A stretch of 64,000 nt of DNA from G963720515 sp963720515 (GCA_963720515.1 OY970397.1:248001-312000), one strand, 5' to 3'. Shown: positions 39,948-48,630, counted from the first letter of the stretch. Numbers and translations are program-made. Notes: a model not told the origin generated them from the sequence alone.

Positions 39948-40606
39948 GTGGCTCGGACTTCCGCGTCGACGGCGCGGACGAGCTCCGGGTCGCCCAGCCG
40001 CTCGAGGAGCGCGACACGCCCGTCCCGGCCGTCGGCGGCGAGGCCGAGCCGGAGCCGGAGGAGTTCGGCGAGTCCGAGCACGCGCCGGGCGACCTGCGGA
40101 TCCCAGAGGGCGTCGGCGCGTTCGTCGGCCACCCGAACGGCGTGCGCCGCACAGTTGGAATCGCGGTCGCGCGCTTCAACGGCGAGATCACGCAGCGGCT
40201 CCTCCAGGGCGCACTCGACACGCTCGTCGCGTCGGGGGTCGAGCAGAGCAAGATCGACGTGTTGCAGGTGCCCGGCGCGTTCGAGCTCCCGCTCGGGGCG
40301 ATGGCGCTCGCGAAGACGAAGCGCTACGCGTGCGTGATCGCGCTCGGATGCGTGATCCGCGGTGAGACCCCGCATTTCGATTACATCTCGTCCGAGGCGG
40401 CGTCGGGCGTCCAGCTCGCGGCGCTCGAGACCGGGGTGCCGGTCGCCCTCGGCGTCCTCACGTGCGACACGCTCGGGCAGGCCGAGGAGCGCTCGGGCGG
40501 CGCCCACGGGAACAAGGGCGCCGAGGCCGCGGAGACCGCGCTCGAGATGGCCGACGTGTTCGCGCGCATGCGCGTGGCGAACGGCACCGCCGCGGCGCAG
40601 CCGTAA
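39944..40606 (+). CDS. ribH: 6,7-dimethyl-8-ribityllumazine synthase with N-terminal extension
   Basis: A 220-residue protein, about 65 residues longer than usual. The core (about 65-215) has TVGIAVARFNGEITQRLLQG, VLQVPGAFELPLGAMALAKT, CVIRGETPHFDYISSEAASG and GVLTCDTLGQAEERSG. HGNKGAEAAETALEM ends it. The acidic extension (VDGADELRV, EAEPEPEEFGESEHAPG) precedes the barrel. GTG 39944 overlaps the ribBA stop, so the extension is probably translated, though an internal start cannot be excluded. Confidence 0.93.
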   Translation: MSGSDFRVDGADELRVAQPLEERDTPVPAVGGEAEPEPEEFGESEHAPGDLRIPEGVGAFVGHPNGVRRTVGIAVARFNGEITQRLLQGALDTLVASGVEQSKIDVLQVPGAFELPLGAMALAKTKRYACVIALGCVIRGETPHFDYISSEAASGVQLAALETGVPVALGVLTCDTLGQAEERSGGAHGNKGAEAAETALEMADVFARMRVANGTAAAQP

Positions 40607-40662
40607 TCGGTACAGATTCGGCCCACCTCGGCACAGACACGTGCGGATTTCGCCGTTACGCT
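40607..40662 (+). promoter_or_regulatory. Phased-repeat promoter element, copy 8, upstream of rpmB
   Basis: TCGGTACAGAT, TCGGCCCACC and TCGGCACAGACACG lead to TACGCT (40657-40662), 17 bp after CAGACA. No A, B or C hairpin module follows. The element points to rpmB, which also has its own adjacent -10 box. Confidence 0.55.
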
Positions 40663-40753
40663 GAGGCCCTCACTTCACGCGCCGCCGATCCGACCGTCCC
40701 GGCACCTCAGCGCCGCGGCAGCCGGAGCCGTCCGTGCGAAGCACTCCAATCGC

Positions 40754-40759
40754 TACACT
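40754..40759 (+). promoter_or_regulatory. -10 box, rpmB
   Basis: TACACT is 9 nt before ATG 40769. Confidence 0.5.
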
Positions 40760-40768
40760 CCGTCGCCG

Positions 40769-40960
40769 ATGTCCAAGGTCTGTGCCGTCTGTGGGAAGGG
40801 TCCCTCCTTCGGAAACAACCGGAGCCACTCGATGGTGGCGACGAAGCGACGCTTCGAGCCGAACCTCCAGCGGGTGCGCATCCTCGTGAACGGCACGCCG
40901 CGCCGGAGCTACGTATGCACCCGGTGCCTGAAGGCCGGGAAGGTCCAGAAGGCCCTCTAG
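40769..40960 (+). CDS. rpmB: 50S ribosomal protein L28 (zinc-binding type)
   Basis: A 63-residue ribosomal protein, MSKVCAVCGKGPSFGNNRSH. It has two CxxC pairs (CAVC near the start and CTRC near the end), the zinc-ribbon form of L28. The start is fixed by length and the leaderless -10. The end overlaps the FakA-like gene. Confidence 0.95.
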   Translation: MSKVCAVCGKGPSFGNNRSHSMVATKRRFEPNLQRVRILVNGTPRRSYVCTRCLKAGKVQKAL

Positions 40961-42510
40961 CGGCCGCCCGCGCCCTCGCCGGCGCGGCGCTCGCGGCGCT
41001 TGATGCGTCGCGTGCGCGGATCGACGACCTGAACGTCTATCCGGTCCCGGACGGGGACACGGGGACGAACATGACGCTGACGGTGCGTGCCGTCCGCGAC
41101 GCCCTCGAGGGCTCCGCGGCCGCGACCCGGGCAGACGTGGCCGCGGAGGTGACCCGTGCGGCGCTCATGGGCGCGCGCGGGAACTCCGGCGTGATCCTCT
41201 CCCAGCTCGTGCGCGGCGCCGCCGAGGAGCTCGGCGCAGCCGGGATCGTCGATGCCGCCGCCGTCTCGCGGGCGCTCCGTGCCGCCTCGGACGCGGGGTA
41301 TGCGGCCGTGCGCGAGCCGCAGGAGGGAACGATCCTGACGGTCTGCCGGGCGCTGGCCGAACACGCCCAAGCGAGCGACGCGGAGCTGCCGGAGCTTCTG
41401 GCCGACCTCGTCGCGCACGGGGAGCAGGCGCTGGCGCGGACGCAGGAGCAGCTGCCGACCCTGCGCGAGGCCGGCGTCGTCGACGCCGGCGGCGCCGGGC
41501 TCCTGGAGATCGTCCGCGGGATCGCGGCGCACGTGCGCGGTGAGCCGCTCCCGGAGGCCCCGGTGAGCGCGGGCCCGCTGCCGCTCGAGGCCGTCCACCG
41601 CGAGGTGTCGCGCTTTCGCTACTGCACGAGCTTCTTCGTCGAAGGCCCCGAGGTCGAGCCGGACGCGTTCGAGCGCGACCTCGAGCCGCTCGGCGACTCG
41701 CTCCTCGTCGTCGGCGGGCCGGGAGCCGTGAAGGTGCACGTTCACACGGACGAGCCGGGGCGCGCGCTCGCGCTCGGCACCGCGGCCGGCGTCGTCGAGG
41801 AGATCGACATCAAGAACATGCACCGCCAGACCGCCGAGCGCGTGGAGCGCCTCGTGGCAGGCGGCGGCGTCTCCGCCGTCGTGGCGGTGGCGGCGGGCGC
41901 CGGCAACGCGCGGCTCTTCCGCAGCTACGGGGCCGAGGTCGTGGACGGTGGGCGAACGATGAACCCGCCGACATCCGAGCTCCTCGGCGCGATCGAGGCC
42001 GCCGGTGCGGGGGAGGTGGTCGTCCTCCCGAACAACCCGAACGTCCTCCTCGCCGCCGAGCAGGCGGCAGCCGAGGCTTCGCGCCCCGCGGTCGTCGTCC
42101 CCACGCGGACGATGCAGGCCGGCCTCGGTGCGCTCGTCGCCTTCGACGCGGCCCGTACGGCGCTCGAGAACGCGTCCGAAATGGCCGAGGCGGCGTCAGG
42201 CGTCCGCTCCGGCGCGGTCGCGCAGGCGTCGCGGACGACCTCCGTGGACGGGATCGACGTGACCGAAGGGGAGTTCCTCGGGCTCGTGGACGGCACGGCC
42301 GTCGCATCCGGCCCCGACCTCGAGGAGGTCGCCCGCGCCGTGGCCGAGCGGCTCCTCGACGGCGCCGGCGTCCTGACGATCCTGGTCGGCGAGGACGGGT
42401 CCGACGGCAACGCGCTGGCCGCCGAGCTCGCCTCCGCGCACCCCGATCTCGAGATCGAGGTGCACGACGGCGGCCAGCCGAGCTACCCGCTGCTCTTGGC
42501 GGCCGAGTGA
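40915..42510 (+). CDS. FakA/DhaL-type kinase (fatty acid kinase ATP-binding subunit-like)
   Basis: About 531 residues. The N-terminal DhaL domain (about 20-200) has DDLNVYPVPDGDTGTNMTLT (Mg/ATP-binding Asp) and MGARGNSGVILSQLVRGAAE. A middle domain has RYCTSFFVEGPEV and VKVHVHTDEPGRALALG. The C-terminal region has VVLPNNPNVLLAAEQAA and VVPTRTMQAGLGAL. In FakA systems this subunit phosphorylates fatty acids held by FakB. A FakB-like DegV protein lies 434 bases downstream. Start ATG 40915 or GTG 40924; both overlap rpmB. Confidence 0.88.
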   Translation: MHPVPEGREGPEGPLAAARALAGAALAALDASRARIDDLNVYPVPDGDTGTNMTLTVRAVRDALEGSAAATRADVAAEVTRAALMGARGNSGVILSQLVRGAAEELGAAGIVDAAAVSRALRAASDAGYAAVREPQEGTILTVCRALAEHAQASDAELPELLADLVAHGEQALARTQEQLPTLREAGVVDAGGAGLLEIVRGIAAHVRGEPLPEAPVSAGPLPLEAVHREVSRFRYCTSFFVEGPEVEPDAFERDLEPLGDSLLVVGGPGAVKVHVHTDEPGRALALGTAAGVVEEIDIKNMHRQTAERVERLVAGGGVSAVVAVAAGAGNARLFRSYGAEVVDGGRTMNPPTSELLGAIEAAGAGEVVVLPNNPNVLLAAEQAAAEASRPAVVVPTRTMQAGLGALVAFDAARTALENASEMAEAASGVRSGAVAQASRTTSVDGIDVTEGEFLGLVDGTAVASGPDLEEVARAVAERLLDGAGVLTILVGEDGSDGNALAAELASAHPDLEIEVHDGGQPSYPLLLAAE

Positions 42511-42522
42511 ACTGCTGGCACT

Positions 42523-42960
42523 ATGGGGCTCTTGCCGCAGGCCGATTTCGCCGATACTGAAGCGCTGGTGGACGAGCGGCGCCCCATCGACGTCTTGCTC
42601 GTGGAGGACAACGACGTCTTCCGCGAGGCCCTCGAGCTCATGCTCGGGCTCACCCCTGACGTGAACGTGGCGGGCGCGGTCGGGGACGGCCGCTCCGCCA
42701 TCGTCGAGTGCGAACGCCTGCACCCCGACGTCGTCCTCATGGACTACCGGCTCCCGGAGCTCGGCGGCGTCGAGGCCACGGCCGAGATCTGCAGCCGCTC
42801 TGACGCGGCCGTCGTGGTGCTGACCGCGACAGCCGAGGAGGGCGAGATCGAGGCGCTCCTGGCCGCCGGCGCGGTCGCGTGCCTCACGAAGGACTCGGAG
42901 CTCGAGGAGATCGTCCGGGCGATCCGCGACGCCTCGCTCCGCGGTGCGTCTCTCATCTGA
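42523..42960 (+). CDS. Single-domain response regulator receiver protein
   Basis: A 145-residue receiver domain: DVLLVEDNDVFREALELMLG (acidic pocket), HPDVVLMDYRLPELGG with phospho-acceptor Asp, VVLTATAEEG and CLTKDSELEE (switch Thr, conserved Lys). There is no output domain. GTG 42568 is an alternative start just before the domain. It lies between the FakA-like and DegV genes and overlaps DegV by 17 bases. No histidine kinase is nearby. Confidence 0.88.
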   Translation: MGLLPQADFADTEALVDERRPIDVLLVEDNDVFREALELMLGLTPDVNVAGAVGDGRSAIVECERLHPDVVLMDYRLPELGGVEATAEICSRSDAAVVVLTATAEEGEIEALLAAGAVACLTKDSELEEIVRAIRDASLRGASLI

Positions 42961-43798
42961 GACGACCGCGGTCGTCCTCGACTCGACCGCCGACCTGCCC
43001 GACCCGGCGGCGCGCCACCCGAACTGGCGGCTCGTCCCGCTCTACGTCCAGTTCGGCGACGAGACGCTCCGCGACTATGTCGACCTGACGCCCGCCGCGT
43101 TCTACGGGCGCCTCAGGGGCTCGCCCGTCCAACCGAAGACCTCGCAGCCGACGCCTGCGGACTTCGCGACCGTGTTCTCCGAGCTCGCCGGGTTCGAGCG
43201 CATCCTCTGCCTCTGCATCTCCGAGAAGCTGTCCGGAACGGCGAAGAGCGCGCGGCTGGCCGCCGAGGACCAGCAGGACCGAATCCGCGTGATCGACACA
43301 GGGAGCGTCTCGGGTGGGATCGTGATCCTCGGCGACGCGGTCCAGCGCCGCCTCGACGCCGGCACGACCGACGAGGAGGTGGACGAGCTCGTCGCCCGGT
43401 TCAAGCGCGAGGCGAACATCCTCTTCACGGTGAACACGCTCGACTACCTCGTTCGAGGCGGCCGGGTCGGCAAGGCGTCCGGCTTCGCAGGCGAGCTCTT
43501 GTCGGTGAAGCCGATCCTCGCGATCCGCGAGGGCGAAGTCGAGCCGATCAAGCGCGTCCGCGGGCGGGCCAAGGCGCTCGCCGAGCTCGAGCGGCTCTTC
43601 GTTGAAGGGACGGACGACGGCGAGGGATTCCACACCGGGGTCGCGCACGCCGACGCGCCCGGCGACGGGCAGGATCTCGCCGAGCGCGTGCACCGCGCCC
43701 GGCCGAACGCCTCGCTCGACATCTTCGGCGAGCTCGGCCCGGTGATCGGCGCGCACGGCGGGCCCGGCACGCTCGGCCTGTTCTGGTTCAGGGACTAG
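42944..43798 (+). CDS. DegV family fatty-acid-binding protein (FakB-like)
   Basis: A 284-residue DegV fold that binds a long-chain fatty acid for FakA. AVVLDSTADLP is the opening motif. KTSQPTPADFATVFSE holds the T-S-Q-P fatty acid contact region. ISEKLSGTAKSARLAA, IDTGSVSGG, TLDYLVRGGRVGKASGF and VIGAHGGPGTLGLFW are all typical. With 40915 it forms a likely kinase pair. Confidence 0.92.
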   Translation: MRLSSETTAVVLDSTADLPDPAARHPNWRLVPLYVQFGDETLRDYVDLTPAAFYGRLRGSPVQPKTSQPTPADFATVFSELAGFERILCLCISEKLSGTAKSARLAAEDQQDRIRVIDTGSVSGGIVILGDAVQRRLDAGTTDEEVDELVARFKREANILFTVNTLDYLVRGGRVGKASGFAGELLSVKPILAIREGEVEPIKRVRGRAKALAELERLFVEGTDDGEGFHTGVAHADAPGDGQDLAERVHRARPNASLDIFGELGPVIGAHGGPGTLGLFWFRD

Positions 43799-43801
43799 GC
43801 T
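43796..43801 (+). promoter_or_regulatory. -10 box of double cupin overlapping the degV stop codon
   Basis: TAGGCT begins with the DegV TAG stop and is 6 nt before GTG 43808. Confidence 0.45.
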
Positions 43802-43807
43802 CTCCGC

Positions 43808-44752
43808 GTGCCGCCGATCGCGCACTGGGACGACGTCGAGCCGGTCCGCAGGGAGCGCGGCCACATCGCCGGGAGCTGGCGCGACCTCGGCGAGGCGGCC
43901 GGCTCGGTCACGGTCGGCGTGAACCGGATCCAGATCGACCCGGGCCGGTGGTCGACGCCGCTCCACGTCGAGGGTGCGGAGGAGGAGATCTTCTTCGTGC
44001 TCGCCGGCTCCGGGACGTCGCTCCTCTGGCACGGGGAGGACACGCCGAGCGCGCACGAGGTGCGGGCGGGCGACTGCCTCGTGCACCTCGCGCTCGAGCA
44101 GGCGCACACGCTGCGCGCGGGCGACGACGGGCTCGACGTGCTCGCGTTCGGCATGCGCAGCTACGCGGACGCGGCCACCTATCTGCCGCGCGCGGGCGTC
44201 GCGTGGCTCGGCCCGACCTGGGTCGAGGCGGGCGGGGAGGAGAACCACCCGTGGACGCGCGAGGCGGCCGCCGGTGAGCCCGACGTGGGGGAGATCGCCG
44301 AGCGCCCGTCCACGATCGTGAACCTCGACGATGTCCCCGTGAGGGAGCGCACCGAGGAGACGGTCGCGCACGTGCGGCGCGACCTCGGCACGGCCGCCGG
44401 GTCGCTTCGCAGTGGCGTCGAGCACGTCTTCGTGCCGCCCGGGATGCTCAACTGGCCGCCGCACTGCCACTCCGCCGAGGAGGAGCTCTTCGTCGTCCTC
44501 GACGGCGACGGCGTCGCGGTGCTCGGCGACGAGGAGCACCCGGTGCGCGCCGGGAGCGTCGTCTCGTGCCCGGCGGGCACCCGCGAGTCGCATGCGTTCC
44601 GGGCGGGCGACGGCGGCATGACGCTCCTCGCCTACGGGACGCGCGAGCCGAACGACATCGCCTACTACCCGCGCTCGGGGAAGATCTCGTTCCGCGGCGT
44701 CGGCGTGATCGGGCGGATCGAGCCGGCGGAGTACTGGGACGGCGAGCGCTAG
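43808..44752 (+). CDS. Double cupin (bicupin) protein
   Basis: A 314-residue protein with two cupin barrels. The first (about 45-125) has GRWSTPLHVEGAEEEIFFVL and the second (about 200-280) has PPHCHSAEEELFVVLDGDGV, each with metal-binding His/Glu. Glu-rich GDCLVHLALEQAHTLRAGDD and GSVVSCPAGTRESHAFRAG complete the motifs. Bicupins include oxygenases, isomerases and sugar-modifying enzymes; the role here is unknown. Confidence 0.8.
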   Translation: MPPIAHWDDVEPVRRERGHIAGSWRDLGEAAGSVTVGVNRIQIDPGRWSTPLHVEGAEEEIFFVLAGSGTSLLWHGEDTPSAHEVRAGDCLVHLALEQAHTLRAGDDGLDVLAFGMRSYADAATYLPRAGVAWLGPTWVEAGGEENHPWTREAAAGEPDVGEIAERPSTIVNLDDVPVRERTEETVAHVRRDLGTAAGSLRSGVEHVFVPPGMLNWPPHCHSAEEELFVVLDGDGVAVLGDEEHPVRAGSVVSCPAGTRESHAFRAGDGGMTLLAYGTREPNDIAYYPRSGKISFRGVGVIGRIEPAEYWDGER

Positions 44753-44765
44753 CGTCGCGCGCGGC

Positions 44766-44872
44766 TTCGGCGCACTTCCGGCACAGATCCGGCACGAACG
44801 CACGCCCCGGCCGCGGATAGCGTTCGTGTTGGGACCGTCGCTCCCCCAAGGGGGGAGTGCGTCCGCCGAGCC
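44766..44872 (+). promoter_or_regulatory. Phased-repeat promoter element, copy 9 (hairpin module A), upstream of recG
   Basis: TTCGGCGCACTTCCGGCACA and CCGGCACGAACG repeats lead to TAGCGT (44818-44823). Module A follows: CTCCCCC-AA-GGGGGGAG (44841-44857) and AGTGCGTCCGCCG. CAGACA is not at the usual distance in this copy. It points to recG, with TATCGT at 44921-44926 as a nearer box. Confidence 0.5.
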
Positions 44873-44944
44873 CTGGGCGGCGACGGGCCGCGCGCAGGCG
44901 GCGCCGTCCGGCAGGCTTCGTATCGTGCCGACGTCCTGGCTCTC

Positions 44945-47071
44945 ATGATCCGCACGCGCCCTGCGGTGGCCGGCTTCGCTGGCATGGACCAAGAACGGCT
45001 CGAGGCGCGGCCGGCCAGGGTCGATCCGGACGCCTCCGTCGAGACGCTCCCGGGTGTCGGGCCGCGGATCGCCGAGCGGCTCGCCAAGCTCGGGCTTCAC
45101 ACGGTCCGCGACGTCGCCGAGCACCTCCCCCGCGGCTTCCTCGACTGGAGCGAGGCACGTGGCTTCGACCAGCTGTTCGCCGGTGGCGAGGCGACGGTCC
45201 GGTGCACGATCGAGCGCATCTCGCTCCGTCCGACGCGGCGCCGCAACCTCAAGATCGTCCAGGCCGCGGTGCGAGACGATGCCGGCAACCGGGTCACCGC
45301 GGTGTGGTTCAACCAGGCGTGGCTCGTCGACCAGCTCCCGCCGGGGACGCGGGTGCTGCTGCACGGGCGGCTCGAATCCGGCTCGGGGCCGCCGTCGTTC
45401 AGGGTCGAGCGGCACGAGCGAGACACCGAGGACGCCGGGCTGCACACGCTCGGCCTCGTGCCGAACTACCCGGCGAGCGAGGCGATCTCGAACGCGAAGC
45501 TCCGCGAGCTCACCGAGGCTGCACTGCGGCTCTCCCGCTGGTTCCGCGACCCGCTCCCCGCGAGCTTGCGCGACGCGGAGTCCCTGCCGCTCCGCGCCGA
45601 CGCGATCGCCCTCGCCCACCGCCCCGCGACGCCGGCCGACGCCGAGCGCGCACGCGAGCGCCTCGCCTTCGAGGAGCTCCTGACGCTCCTCCTCGGCCTC
45701 GCCCGAAGGCGGCGAGCGCTCGACGAGGGCGCGCGCGCCCCGGCGCTCGGCCCGCCGGGAGAGCTCGCGGCCCGCTACCGCGCCGAGCTCCCCTTCGAGC
45801 TCACGCCGGAGCAGGACGCGGCGATCGCCGACATCGACCGCGACCTCGCGGGCGACCGGCCGATGCAGCGGCTCCTCCAGGGCGACGTCGGCTCGGGCAA
45901 GACGGTCGTCGCGCTTCACGCGCTCCTCCGCGCGGTCGACGCCGGCCGCCAGGGCGCGCTCATGGCGCCCACCGAGACGCTCGCCGAGCAGCATTTCGCC
46001 ACGGTTGACGAGCTCGTCGCTCCGCTCGGCATCCGCGTGGCGCTCCTCACGAGCTCGCTCGGCGCACGGGCCCTCGCCGACGCGCGGGCGAAGGTCGCCT
46101 CGGGCGAGGCGGAGCTCGCGGTCGGCACGCACGCGCTCATCCAGGAGTCGGTCGCGTTCCGCTCGCTCGCGGTCGCCGTCGTGGACGAGCAGCACCGCTT
46201 CGGCGTGGAGCAGCGGCGCGCGCTCACGGGAGGGGCCGACGAGGTCCCGCACGTCCTGCACATGACCGCGACGCCGATCCCGCGCACACTCGCGCAGACC
46301 GTCTACGGCGACCTCGACGTGACCGAGATCGCGCGGCCGCCCCGCGACCGGAAGCCGATCAAGACCGCGTGGGTGCCGCACAACCGGAGCGGCCGGGCGT
46401 ACGAGCGCCTGACGACACACCTGGCCGAAGGCCGCCAGGCCTACGTCGTCTGCCCGCTCATCTCCGAGTCCGAGACCGTCGAGGCCCGTGCGGCCGAGGC
46501 CGAGGCGGCGCGGCTCGCCCAGGCCGAGCTGCGCGGGTTCCGCGTCGGCTGTCTCCACGGGAAGCTCCCCGCGACCGAGCGCCGCACGGTCATGGACGCC
46601 TTCAAGCGGCGCGAGCTCGACGTCCTCGTCGCGACGACCGTGATCGAGGTCGGCGTGGACGTTCCGAACGCGACGATCATGATCGTGCAGGAGGCCGACC
46701 GGTTCGGGCTCGCCCAGCTCCACCAGCTGCGCGGCCGGGTGGGTCGCGGTGCGGAGCAGTCGTACTGCCTGCTCGTGTCGCGGCCGCGCGAGGCGCTCAC
46801 GGAGTCGGCGCAGCGCCGGCTCGAGGCGCTCGTCGAGACCACGGACGGCTTCAAGCTCGCCGAGGTCGACCTCGAACTGCGCGGAGAAGGTGAGCTTCTC
46901 GGCACCCGGCAGTCCGGTCTCCCGGATCTCCGCTTTGCGAGCCTGACGCGGGACCGCGAGTTGATCGCGAGCGCGAAGCGGTGGGCCGGGAAGCTCGTGG
47001 ACGAGGACGGGCCGCTCGCCGACGAGGCCGAGCGGCTCCTGGCCGATGCGGATCATCGCGGGCTCGCGTAA
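44945..47071 (+). CDS. recG: ATP-dependent DNA helicase RecG
   Basis: A 708-residue branch-migrating helicase that reverses stalled forks. The wedge domain (about 20-250) starts ETLPGVGPRIAERLAKLGLH. The helicase core has LLQGDVGSGKTVVALHALLR, VDEQHRFGVEQRRALT (DExH-box), HMTATPIPRTLAQTVYGDLD and QLRGRVGRGAEQSYCLL. RecG-specific HGKLPATERRTVMDAFKRRE and LELRGEGELLGTRQSGLP are present. The stop overlaps rsmD. Confidence 0.95.
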   Translation: MIRTRPAVAGFAGMDQERLEARPARVDPDASVETLPGVGPRIAERLAKLGLHTVRDVAEHLPRGFLDWSEARGFDQLFAGGEATVRCTIERISLRPTRRRNLKIVQAAVRDDAGNRVTAVWFNQAWLVDQLPPGTRVLLHGRLESGSGPPSFRVERHERDTEDAGLHTLGLVPNYPASEAISNAKLRELTEAALRLSRWFRDPLPASLRDAESLPLRADAIALAHRPATPADAERARERLAFEELLTLLLGLARRRRALDEGARAPALGPPGELAARYRAELPFELTPEQDAAIADIDRDLAGDRPMQRLLQGDVGSGKTVVALHALLRAVDAGRQGALMAPTETLAEQHFATVDELVAPLGIRVALLTSSLGARALADARAKVASGEAELAVGTHALIQESVAFRSLAVAVVDEQHRFGVEQRRALTGGADEVPHVLHMTATPIPRTLAQTVYGDLDVTEIARPPRDRKPIKTAWVPHNRSGRAYERLTTHLAEGRQAYVVCPLISESETVEARAAEAEAARLAQAELRGFRVGCLHGKLPATERRTVMDAFKRRELDVLVATTVIEVGVDVPNATIMIVQEADRFGLAQLHQLRGRVGRGAEQSYCLLVSRPREALTESAQRRLEALVETTDGFKLAEVDLELRGEGELLGTRQSGLPDLRFASLTRDRELIASAKRWAGKLVDEDGPLADEAERLLADADHRGLA

Positions 47072-47588
47072 GGGCGCCCGCCTCGCCGCGCCGAAGGGCC
47101 TCGACACGCGGCCCACGGGCGACCGGGCGCGCGAGGCCGTCTTCAATCTCGTCGGGCCCGTGGACGGCGCGCGGGTGCTCGATCTGTTCGCGGGATCGGG
47201 GGCGATGGGGCTCGAGGCGCTCTCCCGCGGGGCCGCGAGCGCGGTCTTCGTTGAGCGCGATCGCCGTGCCGCGGAGACGATCGAGCGGAACCTGGAGAAG
47301 CTCGATCTTGTCGGCGCGTCGGTCCTCCGAGAGGACGCCATCCGGGTGCTCGCCGCCGACGCGGCCGCCGGAAGGCGTTACGATCTCGTGCTGATCGACC
47401 CTCCGTACCGCATGCTTGCAGGGATTTTGCCCAAGCTCGCCCGTCATCTCCCGCCCGTCCTCGAGCCCGGCGGCCTCGTCGTCGTCGAGTCGGACTCCCA
47501 CGACCCGGAGCCCGAGCTGCCGCTGCCGCTGCGGACGAGCCGGCGCTACGGCTCGACGCGGATCACGCTCTTCGAGGCCGGGCGATGA
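47046..47588 (+). CDS. rsmD: 16S rRNA guanine-N2 methyltransferase RsmD
   Basis: A 180-residue methyltransferase acting on G966 of 16S rRNA in characterised members. MRIIAGSRKGARLAAPKGLD, TRPTGDRAREAVFNLVGPVD, VLDLFAGSGAMGLEALSRGA (SAM motif) and LVLIDPPYRM (catalytic DPPY) are intact. It overlaps recG upstream and coaD downstream. Confidence 0.95.
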   Translation: MRIIAGSRKGARLAAPKGLDTRPTGDRAREAVFNLVGPVDGARVLDLFAGSGAMGLEALSRGAASAVFVERDRRAAETIERNLEKLDLVGASVLREDAIRVLAADAAAGRRYDLVLIDPPYRMLAGILPKLARHLPPVLEPGGLVVVESDSHDPEPELPLPLRTSRRYGSTRITLFEAGR

Positions 47589-48079
47589 GCGGCGCGTCGA
47601 TCGCGGTCTGCCCGGGCGCGTACGACCCGGTCACGAACGGCCACCTCGACGTCATCCGCCGCGCGGCGGAGATCTTCGACTCGGTGATCGTCGCGGTCGT
47701 CCGCGAGCCGCGCCACAAGGACACGCTCTTCACGGTCGAGGACCGCGTCGGCTTCCTCGAGGGCGCGCTCGCCGGCGAGGAGAACGTCTCGGTCGAGGTG
47801 TTCTCGGAGCTCGTCGTCGAGTTCGCACGGCGTAAGGGCGCGACGACGCTCGTGAAGGGCCTGCGCGCGATCTCGGACTTCGAGTGGGAATTCCAGATGA
47901 ACACGCTGAACCGCCGGCTCGCGAAGGACGTCGAGACGCTCTACCTAATGGCCGACCCGCAATACAGCTTCCTCTCCTCGAGCGGCGTGAAGGAGATCGC
48001 GTCGTTCGGCGGCAGCGTCGAGAGCCTGGTGCCGCCCGAGGTGGCCGAGCGCTTCGCGAAGCTGTACTCGGGCGCATAG
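47585..48079 (+). CDS. coaD: Phosphopantetheine adenylyltransferase
   Basis: A 164-residue nucleotidyltransferase, the penultimate CoA step. AVCPGAYDPVTNGHLDVIRR includes the T/HxGH-type NGH motif. KGLRAISDFEWEFQMNTLNR, YLMADPQYSFLSSSGVKEIA and VPPEVAERF follow the family pattern. It overlaps rsmD by 4 bases. Confidence 0.96.
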   Translation: MSGASIAVCPGAYDPVTNGHLDVIRRAAEIFDSVIVAVVREPRHKDTLFTVEDRVGFLEGALAGEENVSVEVFSELVVEFARRKGATTLVKGLRAISDFEWEFQMNTLNRRLAKDVETLYLMADPQYSFLSSSGVKEIASFGGSVESLVPPEVAERFAKLYSGA

Positions 48080-48114
48080 GCAGCCTCGACCTACTGTATT
48101 TCGCGCTAGCAGGC

Positions 48115-48120
48115 TAAACT
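48115..48120 (+). promoter_or_regulatory. -10 box, coiled-coil gene 48130
   Basis: TAAACT is 9 nt before ATG 48130. Confidence 0.5.
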
Positions 48121-48129
48121 GCCCGATCC

Positions 48130-48624
48130 ATGGACGTTCTCGTGCTCATCGACAAGCTCGACGACCTCGTGCACAACGCGAAGGCCGTCCCGCTCACCGA
48201 CCAGGTGCGCATCGACCGGGAGGAGATCTACGAGATCCTCGACCAGATGCGGGCGACGATCCCCGAGGAGATCAAGCAGGCGCGGTGGATCGTGAAGGAA
48301 CGGCAGGAGATGCTGGCCGAGGCGAAGCGCGAGAGCGACCGGATCCTCGGCGAGGCCCGCGAGCAGGCGATTCGCGAGGCGTCCCAGACCGAGATCGTGA
48401 AGCTGGCCGAGCGCCAGGCGCAGGACATCGTCGAGGACGCGAGGCGCCAGGCGCGCGAGACGCGGCTCGAGATGGAGGACTGGGCCGACTCGATCCTCTC
48501 GACGCTCGAGGTCAACCTGGACAAGTTCCTCGGCGCGGTGCGCCGGGGCCGCGAGCGGCTCAACGAGCGCTCGCAGGAGTCGGTGATGGCGGGCGTCACC
48601 GACGAGACGCACGTCGGCTCCTAA
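48130..48624 (+). CDS. Coiled-coil protein, DivIVA/ATP synthase b-like
   Basis: A 164-residue cytoplasmic protein. MDVLVLIDKLDDLVHNAKAV is followed by IDREEIYEILDQMRATIPEE, as in actinobacterial DivIVA-like proteins encoded near coaD and rpmF. A long Glu/Ala/Arg coiled coil spans about 45-125 (MLAEAKRESDRILGEAREQA). No membrane segment. A scaffolding or envelope role is plausible. Confidence 0.75.
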   Translation: MDVLVLIDKLDDLVHNAKAVPLTDQVRIDREEIYEILDQMRATIPEEIKQARWIVKERQEMLAEAKRESDRILGEAREQAIREASQTEIVKLAERQAQDIVEDARRQARETRLEMEDWADSILSTLEVNLDKFLGAVRRGRERLNERSQESVMAGVTDETHVGS

Positions 48625-48630
48625 CGGTTA

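Noticed and set aside
42953..47341. Very long antisense open frame (1462 codons) opposite DegV, cupin and recG
   Set aside because: High GC makes antisense frames stay open. The predicted protein is Arg/Leu/Asp-rich nonsense and the plus strand carries clear family motifs.
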